Made by a program: the position numbers and the translations under genes
Assembly (NCBI GenBank): GCA_003559215.1
Contig: PWMF01000143.1
Span: 1-52,616, forward strand
Direction of reading: 5' to 3'
Length of the DNA: 52,616 nt
Source of the DNA: Natrialbaceae archaeon
Lineage (GTDB): Archaea > Halobacteriota > Halobacteria > Halobacteriales > Natrialbaceae
Shown here: piece after piece, positions 8,469 to 15,654 of the stretch
Numbering within the stretch: position 1 is the first letter of the stretch
Layout of the letters: the number at the start of each line of letters is the position of its first letter
The notes under the pieces: model-generated
Told to the model about the DNA's origin: nothing
The model's input: only the letters and a program-made list of their open reading frames with translations
Database searches by the model: none

Positions 8469-9245
8469 ATGAGCACCGATCAGTTCAGCGTCGACGGCGA
8501 CGTCGCGATAGTCACCGGTGCCTCGAGCGGGATCGGCGCGGCGATCGCAAAGGGGTTCGCCGACGACGGGGTCGACGTGGTGATCTGCTCGCGCGAGCAG
8601 GAGAACGTCGATCCCGTGGCCGAGGAGATCACGGAAAGCGACCGTCCCGGATCGGCTCTGCCCGTCGAGTGCGACGTCACCGACCGCGAGGCCGTCGACG
8701 CGCTGGTCGAGGCGACCGTCGAGGAGTTCGGCGGGCTCGACGTCCTCGTCAACAACGCGGGTGCCTCGTTCATGGCGAACTTCGACGACATCTCGGAGAA
8801 CGGCTGGAAGACGATCGTCGACATCAACGTCCACGGTACCTACCACTGCACGCAGGCCGCCGCCGAACACCTCAAAGATGGCGGCGGGATCGTGATCAAC
8901 CTCGCCAGCGTCGCGGGCCAGCTGGGCTCGCCGTACATGAGTCACTACGGCGCCGCAAAGGCCGCGGTCGTGAACCTGACGACGACGCTCTCCTACGAGT
9001 GGGCCTCTGATGGAGTACGGGTCAACTGCATCGCGCCCGGCTTCGTCGCGACGAAGGGCGTCGAGAACCAGATGGGTATCTCGGCCGACGAGGTCGACCG
9101 CACCGAGGTCGAGCGCCGGATGGGGACCGTCGGCGAGATCGCCGACATCGCGCAGTTCCTGGCGAGCCCCGCCTCCTCCTATATCGTCGGTGAGACGATC
9201 ACCGCACAGGGGGTTCCGCGCGTCGAGGAGTCGCCCGAGATATGA
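8469..9245 (+). CDS. Short-chain dehydrogenase/reductase (SDR)
   Basis: This 258-residue classical SDR has the NAD(P)-binding motif TGASSGIG near residues 17-24, the NNAG motif, an active-site serine in NLASVAGQ, and the catalytic YGAAK. These enzymes reduce or oxidise carbonyl/hydroxyl groups; FabG-like 3-oxoacyl reduction is possible given the acyl-CoA genes nearby. The gene overlaps the following F420-dependent oxidoreductase by four bases (ATGA), so the two are a coupled pair and may act on the same compound. The exact substrate cannot be read from the sequence. Confidence 0.92.
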   Translation: MSTDQFSVDGDVAIVTGASSGIGAAIAKGFADDGVDVVICSREQENVDPVAEEITESDRPGSALPVECDVTDREAVDALVEATVEEFGGLDVLVNNAGASFMANFDDISENGWKTIVDINVHGTYHCTQAAAEHLKDGGGIVINLASVAGQLGSPYMSHYGAAKAAVVNLTTTLSYEWASDGVRVNCIAPGFVATKGVENQMGISADEVDRTEVERRMGTVGEIADIAQFLASPASSYIVGETITAQGVPRVEESPEI

Positions 9246-10252
9246 CCGACCGGGACGTCCACCTGCCCGTCGCGGCCCAGCCGAGCGTCGACTCGCTGGC
9301 CGACTACGCCGGACGGGCCGAGGGCGGCGGGTACGACTGCGTCTGGCTGCCCGAAACCTGGGGGCGGGACGCGGTGACGGTGCTTTCGACGATCGCCGAG
9401 CGAACGGACGAGATCGACCTCGGTACCAGCATCGTCAACGCCTACTCCCGATCGCCTGCCCTGCTGGGCCAGACCGCGGCGACCCTCCAGGAGGCCAGCG
9501 ACGGCCGGTTCCGCCTCGGAATCGGTCCCAGCGGCCCCGTCGTGATCGAGAACTGGCACGGCCTCGAGTACGGCAACCCGCTCAAGCGGACCCGCGAAAC
9601 GGTCGAGATCGTCCGGCAGGTGCTGTCGGGCGAGCCCGTCGACTACGACGGTGACGAGTTCTCGCTGTCGGGGTTTCGGCTCCGCTGTGAGGCGCCCGAT
9701 CCCGCCCCGCCAGTCGAGGTAACCGGGATGGGACCGAAGGCCGTCGAACTCGCAGGGCGGTTCGGCGACGGCTGGCACGGGATCATGCTCACTCCCGACG
9801 GCGTTCGGGATCGGCTCGCGGACCTCGAGCGCGGCGCCGACCTCGGCGACCGCGACCCCGAGGACCTCGCGGTCACCGTCGGCGTCACCTGCTGTGCGCT
9901 CGAGGACGCCGAGCGCGCCCGCGAACTCGCCCGCCAGCACGTCGGGTTCTACGTCGGCGGCATGGGCACCTTCTACCGGGACGCCCTCGAGCGCCAGGGG
10001 TACGGCGAGGCCGAAACGATCCACGACGCCTGGCAGGATGGCGATCGAGAACGGGCGCTCGAGGAAGTTTCCGACGAATTGCTCGACGGCCTCTGTGCCG
10101 TCGGCGATCCCGAGACCGCTCGCCAGCGACTCGAGCGGTTCGAGGCCGTCGACGGGATCGACGCCGTCGCGGTCAGCTTCCCGCGGGGTGCCGAGGAGAG
10201 CGAGGTCGAGGCGACGATGGATGCGCTGGCACCCGGTTCGAGCGAAGACTGA
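9242..10252 (+). CDS. LLM-class F420-dependent oxidoreductase (TIGR04024-like)
   Basis: The 336 residues form the TIM-barrel luciferase-like fold that binds coenzyme F420 or FMN. Recognisable segments are YDCVWLPETWGRDAVTVLS, LGTSIVNAYSRSPALLGQTAATL and FRLGIGPSGPVVIENWHG. The PVEVTGMGPKAVELAGRFGDGWHG loop contacts the cofactor phosphate in this fold. Its close resemblance to the haloarchaeal TIGR04024 group is from memory. Translational coupling with the SDR suggests a joint two-step redox conversion. Haloarchaea make F420, and an F420-associated metalloprotease homologue lies further on (21371-22327). The substrate is unknown. Confidence 0.87.
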   Translation: MTDRDVHLPVAAQPSVDSLADYAGRAEGGGYDCVWLPETWGRDAVTVLSTIAERTDEIDLGTSIVNAYSRSPALLGQTAATLQEASDGRFRLGIGPSGPVVIENWHGLEYGNPLKRTRETVEIVRQVLSGEPVDYDGDEFSLSGFRLRCEAPDPAPPVEVTGMGPKAVELAGRFGDGWHGIMLTPDGVRDRLADLERGADLGDRDPEDLAVTVGVTCCALEDAERARELARQHVGFYVGGMGTFYRDALERQGYGEAETIHDAWQDGDRERALEEVSDELLDGLCAVGDPETARQRLERFEAVDGIDAVAVSFPRGAEESEVEATMDALAPGSSED

Positions 10253-10289
10253 GCGGTCCGGTGACGGGCGACTCCGCCCGTCGCGGTTT

Positions 10290-11285
10290 TCAGCTTCTTT
10301 CGGGGAGAATCGACGAATCGGCCGGCCACCAGTCTCGATCGGCGATTCCCGTATGGATCTGGGCGATCAGCCCCAACAGCGGCAACTCGAGCAGCGGTCC
10401 GATAACCAGTGCCAGCGGGATCAGCGGTTCGTGGGGGAAGGCGACGACCGCGATCGCAAGCGCCGTCGGCGAGTTCCGCGAGAGGATGGTATTGTTGAAA
10501 CAGACCATCTCGCCGTAGGAAAAGGAGAGAACGCGGCCGATCCCGAACCCGATCACGAGATTCAGCGCGTAGAAGGCGATCACGGGAACGGCGAGCAGCG
10601 CGAGCAGCCCTGGATTCTCGACGACTTCCTGACCCTGCGAGGCGAACATCGCCCCGATGGCGAGACTCAGGAAGACGATCTGGATCGGACCGAGTTTCGG
10701 CAGGAACGTCCGGCTGAACCACCGGTTACCCCGCCAGCGGATCAACCCTTTCCGGGCGATACCGGCGAGGACGAGCGGGACGATCAATACGAGTGCGACG
10801 CTCTCGAGCAGCAACTCGAGCGGAAGTTCGACGAGTTCACCCGCGAACACGTACAGGTAGACGGGTAACAGGATGAGCTGCAACACGAGGTTGTAGGGCA
10901 GGATCGACGTCGCCAGCGGGACGTCGCCGTCGGCGATGTCGGTGAAGATCAAGTACCAGTCCGTACACGGCGTCACCATGAGCATGAGCAGTCCGACCCA
11001 CAGCGCGGGGTGGTCGCGGAGGAAGATCGCACCGAGACCGACGGCAAACAGCGGGTTCCAGACGAAGTTCACGACGAGACTCGAGCCGGCGACCCGACGG
11101 TTGCCGAAGGCCGATCGGAGCTTCGAGAGGGGCATGCCGGCGAACGCGCCGAAGAGCATCACCATCAGAAAGGGGAGGATGAGCGCGTCGGCGACGGCGG
11201 GAACGCCCTCGAGCTGGCCGAGCGCGAGCCCGCCGACGATCGCCGCGAGGACGAAGACCGTCTGATACTTCTCGAGGACGTTCAC
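10290..11285 (-). CDS. ACR3/bile-acid:sodium-symporter family transporter, putative arsenite efflux
   Basis: This 331-residue integral membrane protein has about ten hydrophobic segments, starting MNVLEKYQTVFVLAAIVGG. It belongs to the BART superfamily that contains the arsenite exporter ACR3 and bile-acid symporters. The MVTPCTDWYLIFTDIADGD segment carries a conserved-looking Cys in a membrane helix, matching the 'arsenic resistance protein' subgroup better than classical ACR3. The divergent neighbour is a low-molecular-weight phosphatase/ArsC-like protein, 96 bases away, which supports arsenic or related oxyanion export. Other organic-anion transport cannot be excluded. Confidence 0.78.
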   Translation of the reverse strand: MNVLEKYQTVFVLAAIVGGLALGQLEGVPAVADALILPFLMVMLFGAFAGMPLSKLRSAFGNRRVAGSSLVVNFVWNPLFAVGLGAIFLRDHPALWVGLLMLMVTPCTDWYLIFTDIADGDVPLATSILPYNLVLQLILLPVYLYVFAGELVELPLELLLESVALVLIVPLVLAGIARKGLIRWRGNRWFSRTFLPKLGPIQIVFLSLAIGAMFASQGQEVVENPGLLALLAVPVIAFYALNLVIGFGIGRVLSFSYGEMVCFNNTILSRNSPTALAIAVVAFPHEPLIPLALVIGPLLELPLLGLIAQIHTGIADRDWWPADSSILPERS

Positions 11286-11381
11286 GGTGATCGGTTTAGC
11301 GGAACCGGAGTGGAATGGGTTGGGTTTTCGACCGGGTTCGCCGGGGAAATACTGGTGGGGCTCGCGAGCGTAGGTAGTTCG

Positions 11382-11777
11382 ATGACAAAAATCGTGCTTG
11401 CCTGCGTCGGAAACGCGAGTCGCAGCCAGATGGCGACCGCCTACGCCGAACGGGAGCGGGATCGACGCGGGCTCGATGTCGAGCTCGTCACCGGCGGCAC
11501 CGACCCCAAAGAGTCGATCAGCGAGGACGCCCTCGAGGTCCTCGAGGAGGACGGCCTCGACGTCGACGGTCGAACGCCGCGACAGATCACGACAGAAGAC
11601 GTGATCGACGCCGAATTCGTCGTGACGATGGGCTGTTCGGCCGCGGAGTTCGTCCCCGAGGACTGGGACGGAGAGGTTCGGATCTGGTCGCTCGAGTCGG
11701 ACGAGACGCGCGAGCAGCGCGACGAGATCGAGCGCCGCGTGACGGCGCTGTTCGACGACCTCGAGCGGACGGCCTGA
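11382..11777 (+). CDS. Low-molecular-weight phosphatase / ArsC-like arsenate reductase
   Basis: This 131-residue protein starts MTKIVLACVGNASRSQMA and contains the CX5R phosphate/arsenate-binding loop (C8 to R14). It also has the internal Cys segment VVTMGCSAAEFVPE, which resembles thioredoxin-type ArsC rather than tyrosine phosphatase. The usual DP general-acid motif after the tryptophan is not present; the equivalent region reads WSLESDETREQRD. The likely reaction is arsenate to arsenite, with export by the divergent transporter. The start is the ATG placed so that CX5R falls at its usual position near residue 8; the upstream frame continues without a stop but is antisense to the transporter gene. 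Confidence 0.78.
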   Translation: MTKIVLACVGNASRSQMATAYAERERDRRGLDVELVTGGTDPKESISEDALEVLEEDGLDVDGRTPRQITTEDVIDAEFVVTMGCSAAEFVPEDWDGEVRIWSLESDETREQRDEIERRVTALFDDLERTA

Positions 11778-11863
11778 CGCGGCCCGCGCCCCGAGATCGG
11801 ATGCCGGAAGACGAACCGACCGCGGTCGACAGCTACAAACCGCCGATCCGCCCAGTTCGTCGT

Positions 11864-12874
11864 ATGCCCGGAAAGGTACCGCCGGCGGAACTGCTCGAGC
11901 ACGTGTTCGGTCGCACGGGGACCGCGAGCGACGACGAGTCGGTAATTCAGGGCCCCGCAGACGGCGAGGACGCCGCGGCGATCGCCTGGCCCAAGGGCGA
12001 GGGCACCCTCGTCGTCAGCTCCGATCCGATCTCGCTCGCGGCCTCGCAGGTCGGCCGCCTCGGCGTCCACGTCGCCTGTAACGACGTCGCGGCCTCCGGG
12101 GCCGACCCGCGCTGGCTCACCACCGTCATCCTACTTCCCGACGAGGAGTCGCCCCTCGAGGAGATCACGGCCGACGTCGACGCCGCGGCCCGCGAGGTCG
12201 GCGCCTCGATCGTCGGCGGTCACTCGGAGTACGTCGACCAGCTCGAGCGCCCGCTGGTCTCGCTGACCGCGATGGGGTCGACGAACGCTTTCGTTCCGAC
12301 CGGGGGTGCCGAGCCCGACGACCGGATCGTCATCACGAAAGCCGCGGGGATCGAGGGGACGGCCATCCTCGCGGCCGATTTCGGCGATGAACTGGGCGTC
12401 GACCCCGACGTCCGCAAACGGGCGGCCGACTTCCTCGAGGAGATCAGCGTCGTCCCCGACGGGCGCGTACTCCGGGAGCACGCGACCGCGATGCACGACC
12501 CCACGGAAGGGGGCGTCGCGGCCGGCCTGCTCGAACTCGCCCGCGCGTCTGGCGTCCGCCTCGCGGTCGACCGCGAGGCGGTCCCGATTCGTCCGGAAAC
12601 CGAGACGTTGTGCAAGGCCGCGGGGGTCGATCCGCTCCGAATCTTCGGCTCCGGTGCGCTGCTCGCGACCGTCCCCGGGAATGCGGTCGACGACTGCCTC
12701 GCGGACCTCGAGTCCGCCGGGCTCGAGGCCGCGGCGATCGGGACGGTCGAGGAGACGCGAGCGAGCGCCGCCGACGGCGACGAATTCGCCCTCGAGCTCG
12801 GCTCCGAGACGATCACCGAGCCGATCGAGGACGATCTCTACCCGCTGTGGAAGGCCGCCGACGCCGACGACTGA
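11864..12874 (+). CDS. AIR-synthase-related protein (PurM/HypE/SelD/ThiL superfamily)
   Basis: The 336-residue protein has an N-terminal PurM-like ATP-binding domain (LVVSSDPISLAASQVGRLGV, ACNDVAASGADPRWL) and a C-terminal domain with AMHDPTEGGVAAGLLELA, which resembles the HypE/hydrogenase-maturation subgroup. These proteins use ATP to activate a substrate; here the substrate is unknown because no hydrogenase, selenium or thiamine genes adjoin. The ATG giving MPGKVPPAE was preferred to the upstream one (11801) because a TACAAAC box lies about 25-32 bases before it. It follows the ArsC-like gene by about 86 bases. The 3' end overlaps the convergent channel gene by 37 bases. Confidence 0.8.
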   Translation: MPGKVPPAELLEHVFGRTGTASDDESVIQGPADGEDAAAIAWPKGEGTLVVSSDPISLAASQVGRLGVHVACNDVAASGADPRWLTTVILLPDEESPLEEITADVDAAAREVGASIVGGHSEYVDQLERPLVSLTAMGSTNAFVPTGGAEPDDRIVITKAAGIEGTAILAADFGDELGVDPDVRKRAADFLEEISVVPDGRVLREHATAMHDPTEGGVAAGLLELARASGVRLAVDREAVPIRPETETLCKAAGVDPLRIFGSGALLATVPGNAVDDCLADLESAGLEAAAIGTVEETRASAADGDEFALELGSETITEPIEDDLYPLWKAADADD

Positions 12875-13971
12875 GCCGCGGCGTCGGGCCCGCCGAACGC
12901 TGCCTCGGTGACGGCGTCGGCGACGACCGCTCGCGGATCGATGACGACCTCCGCGTCGACTCTCGGCTCGGACTCGTTGTCGGGATCGAGGACAGCTACG
13001 AGCCGCGCGTCCGTTGCGGCCCGCACGGCGGCCGCAGTATCCGCCCCCTCGCTGCCGGCGAGGACGACCACGTCGGCCGTCTCGAGGGCAGCCCGCTCGA
13101 GCGTTTCGGCGGACGTCGGCTCCCCGACGACGACGTCAACGGCATCGGGGAGGGCTCGCAGCCGTCGGTCGTCGCTCGCTACGACCGTAACGGCGGTCCG
13201 GTCGGCGACCCGCTCGACGACCGCCGCAGTAGTCTCGTCGAGGCCGAGGACGGCGACCCGGTTCGTCTCGTCGTGGTGGTTCGTTACCCGGCGACCGGCC
13301 CGCGTGAGTCGAGTCTCTATCGCGGGCCCGAACAGACTTCCGGCGGCGACAGCGACCGTCGTCGGTCCGAGAACGACGAGCGAGATGGCGAACAGCCGTG
13401 CCGTCTCGGTCCTGGGGTGGATGTCACCGTAGCCGACCGTGCTCGCGGTGACGAGCGTGAAGTAGACGGCGTCGACGGCGGTATCGAGCTCGTCGAAGTC
13501 GCCTCGGAGAACGTACGCGCCCGCCGTCCCGTAACAGCAGACGCCGATGATCGCGACGAGCGCGCCGAACTGCGTTGCCGAGAGCTCGAGGCGACTCGAG
13601 CGCGTAAAGCGCTCGCTGGTCAGCGCCAGAATCGCCAGTCCACCGAGGGAAAGGACGATCAGCGGTACCGACAGCAGCCGCGACTGGGCGACGCCGTGGG
13701 CGGCCGCGAGGAAGACGAGCGTAGCCGCGGCGAGGTATGCCACCCGGTAGCCCCGACGCATCCCCCACGCGGCCACGAGCAGCGCGAAGCCGACGACGGT
13801 GCCGGTGAACTCGGCCGTCGCTTGGAGGTCGGCGAGCAGTCCGCCTGCTGCGAGTTCGGGATCGGTAAGCATCGCGACGATACCGGTTACGATGGAGACG
13901 AGCGCGACCGCGAAGACGATCCTGACGGCGAGATTGCCGCCGGGTCGGAAGCGAGCGAAACGTTCGAGCAT
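12838..13971 (-). CDS. Potassium channel family protein with NAD-binding (TrkA-N/RCK-like) domain
   Basis: The 377-residue protein starts with several hydrophobic helices (for example AVRIVFAVALVSIVTGIVAM). It then has a pore loop with the K+ selectivity filter TVGYGD at about residues 178-183, and a C-terminal cytoplasmic domain NRVAVLGLDETTAAVVERV. In that domain the glycine-rich NAD loop is reduced (GLDETT instead of GxGxxG), so ligand binding may be altered or lost. The likely role is gated potassium passage, important for a salt-in organism. It is convergent with the AIR-synthase-like gene and overlaps its 3' end. The start at 13971 directly precedes the first hydrophobic segment after a short basic stretch. 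Confidence 0.85.
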   Translation of the reverse strand: MLERFARFRPGGNLAVRIVFAVALVSIVTGIVAMLTDPELAAGGLLADLQATAEFTGTVVGFALLVAAWGMRRGYRVAYLAAATLVFLAAAHGVAQSRLLSVPLIVLSLGGLAILALTSERFTRSSRLELSATQFGALVAIIGVCCYGTAGAYVLRGDFDELDTAVDAVYFTLVTASTVGYGDIHPRTETARLFAISLVVLGPTTVAVAAGSLFGPAIETRLTRAGRRVTNHHDETNRVAVLGLDETTAAVVERVADRTAVTVVASDDRRLRALPDAVDVVVGEPTSAETLERAALETADVVVLAGSEGADTAAAVRAATDARLVAVLDPDNESEPRVDAEVVIDPRAVVADAVTEAAFGGPDAAAQSSASAAFHSG

Positions 13972-14017
13972 AGCTCTCTCGACGACGTCGAGTGGGGTAA
14001 AGCTGGAGCAGGAGCGG

Positions 14018-15253
14018 CTACCGCCGTTCGACCAGTAGCGTGTTCAACGCGTCGGGAACGAGAAGGACGTCGCTTCCGGGCTCGACGGCGTCGCGCACGT
14101 CGGGCTCGGCGCGCATCAGACACGCGTCGACGACGTCTGGCGCCTCGCTGTTCGTCACGACGATCTCGTGTTCGCGCAGGACGCGAGCGACGATGAACGC
14201 CCGCTGTGCGCCGGGTTCGTACCCCTCTCGAAGCTCACGGTACAGCGACTGGGCGTCGTCGGTCTCGCGCAGTCGGCGGTAGAACCGTCGTTCGCCGGTC
14301 CCCTCGCCCGCGCCCTCCGGCAGCGCCGCGGGAACAACCAGTTTGCCGCCCTCCCGCAGCGGGTTTCGGTCCCCGAGGGCGACGTAGGTCGCGCCGCGGG
14401 TCGCCTGATAGAGGTTCGCATCCTTCGGCGCGCCGACGCCACAGACGACGGCGTCGTACTCGCGCTCGACTGGGACGGAGCGGGCGTCTCGAGCCACTGT
14501 CGCCAACTCCCGGACGATCCGCCTGCCGTCGCCGGCCCGGATACCGAGGACTCCGGTCGGACCGTGAGCGAGGTTGAGCGAGAAGTCGATTCCGACGAGA
14601 TCGCCCGCCTCGTCGAGCAGTTCCCGAAACGGGTTCCCCTCGAGCCGTCCGAGGCGGACCCTCTCGCGAGCGAGCGTCTCCGGGCCGTGCGTGTGGCGGA
14701 TCAGCGACTCGCTGCCCGCGCCGATCACCACCGTCTTCGCGCCGCCGCTGAAACCCGCGTACTGGTGGGGTTCGACGACGCCCGTCGAGAGAACCGCGTC
14801 GGCGTTCGCGACCGGGGTCCCGATCTCTACCGGGACGCCATCGACCCTGCCGAGCTCGACGACCGATTCCGGATCGTGGTTCACCGCCAGGTCGGCGTGG
14901 GGGCCGAGCATCGCCTCGAGCTCTGCGTCGGTCATCGGCCGGTGGAGGCCGAGACCGACGACGACGGTCACTTGCTCGCGGGCGACGCCGAGATCGGCGA
15001 GGCGCTCGAGCAACACGTCGAGCAGGACGTCGTCCGGGGCCTCGCGCGTCAGATCGGTGACGACGATCGCGACGTCGTCGCTCGCGTCGATCCGCTCGGC
15101 GAGCGGCGGTCCGAGCGGCTCCTCGAGCGCTCGCTGGGCGGCCGCTCGAACGTCGACGACCTCGCCGCCCGACGGCTCGGCGACCGCCACGTCGCAGTCG
15201 GGGAGGGAGACGTCGATCGATCCGCTTCCGAGTGGAACGTTCACGAGCCACAT
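14018..15253 (-). CDS. LarA-like nickel-dependent lactate racemase domain protein
   Basis: This 411-residue protein has the DUF2088/LarA layout: VAIVVTDLTREAPDDVLL, then HRPMTDAELEAMLG, then the AGFSGGAKTVVIGAGSES motif that forms the active site in lactate racemase. LarA uses a nickel-pincer nucleotide made by LarB, LarC and LarE. None of these genes is in the window, so the cofactor would have to come from elsewhere, or the protein acts on another 2-hydroxy acid. The ATG at 15253 was chosen over a GTG at 15277 because MWLVNVPLG aligns better with the N-terminus of the family. The FMN 2-hydroxy-acid oxidase at 7119-8300 could share a substrate, but the distance makes this tentative. Confidence 0.82.
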   Translation of the reverse strand: MWLVNVPLGSGSIDVSLPDCDVAVAEPSGGEVVDVRAAAQRALEEPLGPPLAERIDASDDVAIVVTDLTREAPDDVLLDVLLERLADLGVAREQVTVVVGLGLHRPMTDAELEAMLGPHADLAVNHDPESVVELGRVDGVPVEIGTPVANADAVLSTGVVEPHQYAGFSGGAKTVVIGAGSESLIRHTHGPETLARERVRLGRLEGNPFRELLDEAGDLVGIDFSLNLAHGPTGVLGIRAGDGRRIVRELATVARDARSVPVEREYDAVVCGVGAPKDANLYQATRGATYVALGDRNPLREGGKLVVPAALPEGAGEGTGERRFYRRLRETDDAQSLYRELREGYEPGAQRAFIVARVLREHEIVVTNSEAPDVVDACLMRAEPDVRDAVEPGSDVLLVPDALNTLLVERR

Positions 15254-15321
15254 TCGAAGCCGATCGACAAAAATCACCTCGATCCGACACTCCGTCGATC
15301 GGTCGGAGGCGGCAGTCGTGG

Positions 15322-15549
15322 CTACCCTGACGATCCGTCGTCACGGTAGTCGTCGATGAACAGCCGCACGCCCATCACCGGGATAAAGAGCAAGAACGCC
15401 ATCAGGACCGTCCCCGCCAGGACCGAGACCGCGAAGTCGAACGCGAGCGCGGGCGGCAGGGTCCAGGCCGCGAGCAGGAATCCGCCGATTACCGAGACGA
15501 TGATGAGGATCAGAATGTCGGTCGCGTGTACCGGAACCTCCTCTGACAT
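15322..15549 (-). CDS. Small conserved membrane protein, two helices
   Basis: The 75-residue product starts MSEEVPVHATD. It has two strongly hydrophobic segments, one about residues 10-30 (ILILIIVSVIGGFLLAAW) and one about residues 37-62 (including LAGTVLMAFLLFIPVMGV), then a short acidic tail. I do not recognise a named family. It precedes the LarA-like gene on the same strand with 68 bases between, so co-transcription is possible. The ATG was chosen because the eight upstream in-frame codons are Ser-rich and add nothing protein-like. Confidence 0.65.
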   Translation of the reverse strand: MSEEVPVHATDILILIIVSVIGGFLLAAWTLPPALAFDFAVSVLAGTVLMAFLLFIPVMGVRLFIDDYRDDGSSG

Positions 15550-15654
15550 ACCCGAACTTGCGGACGGGGACACATAACGCTGCGCGGTTTCGATCGCAGC
15601 CGTCGTCCCGCCAGTCCCGACGGTGGCTTCGGAACCGACGGACTGCTGTCCGTC

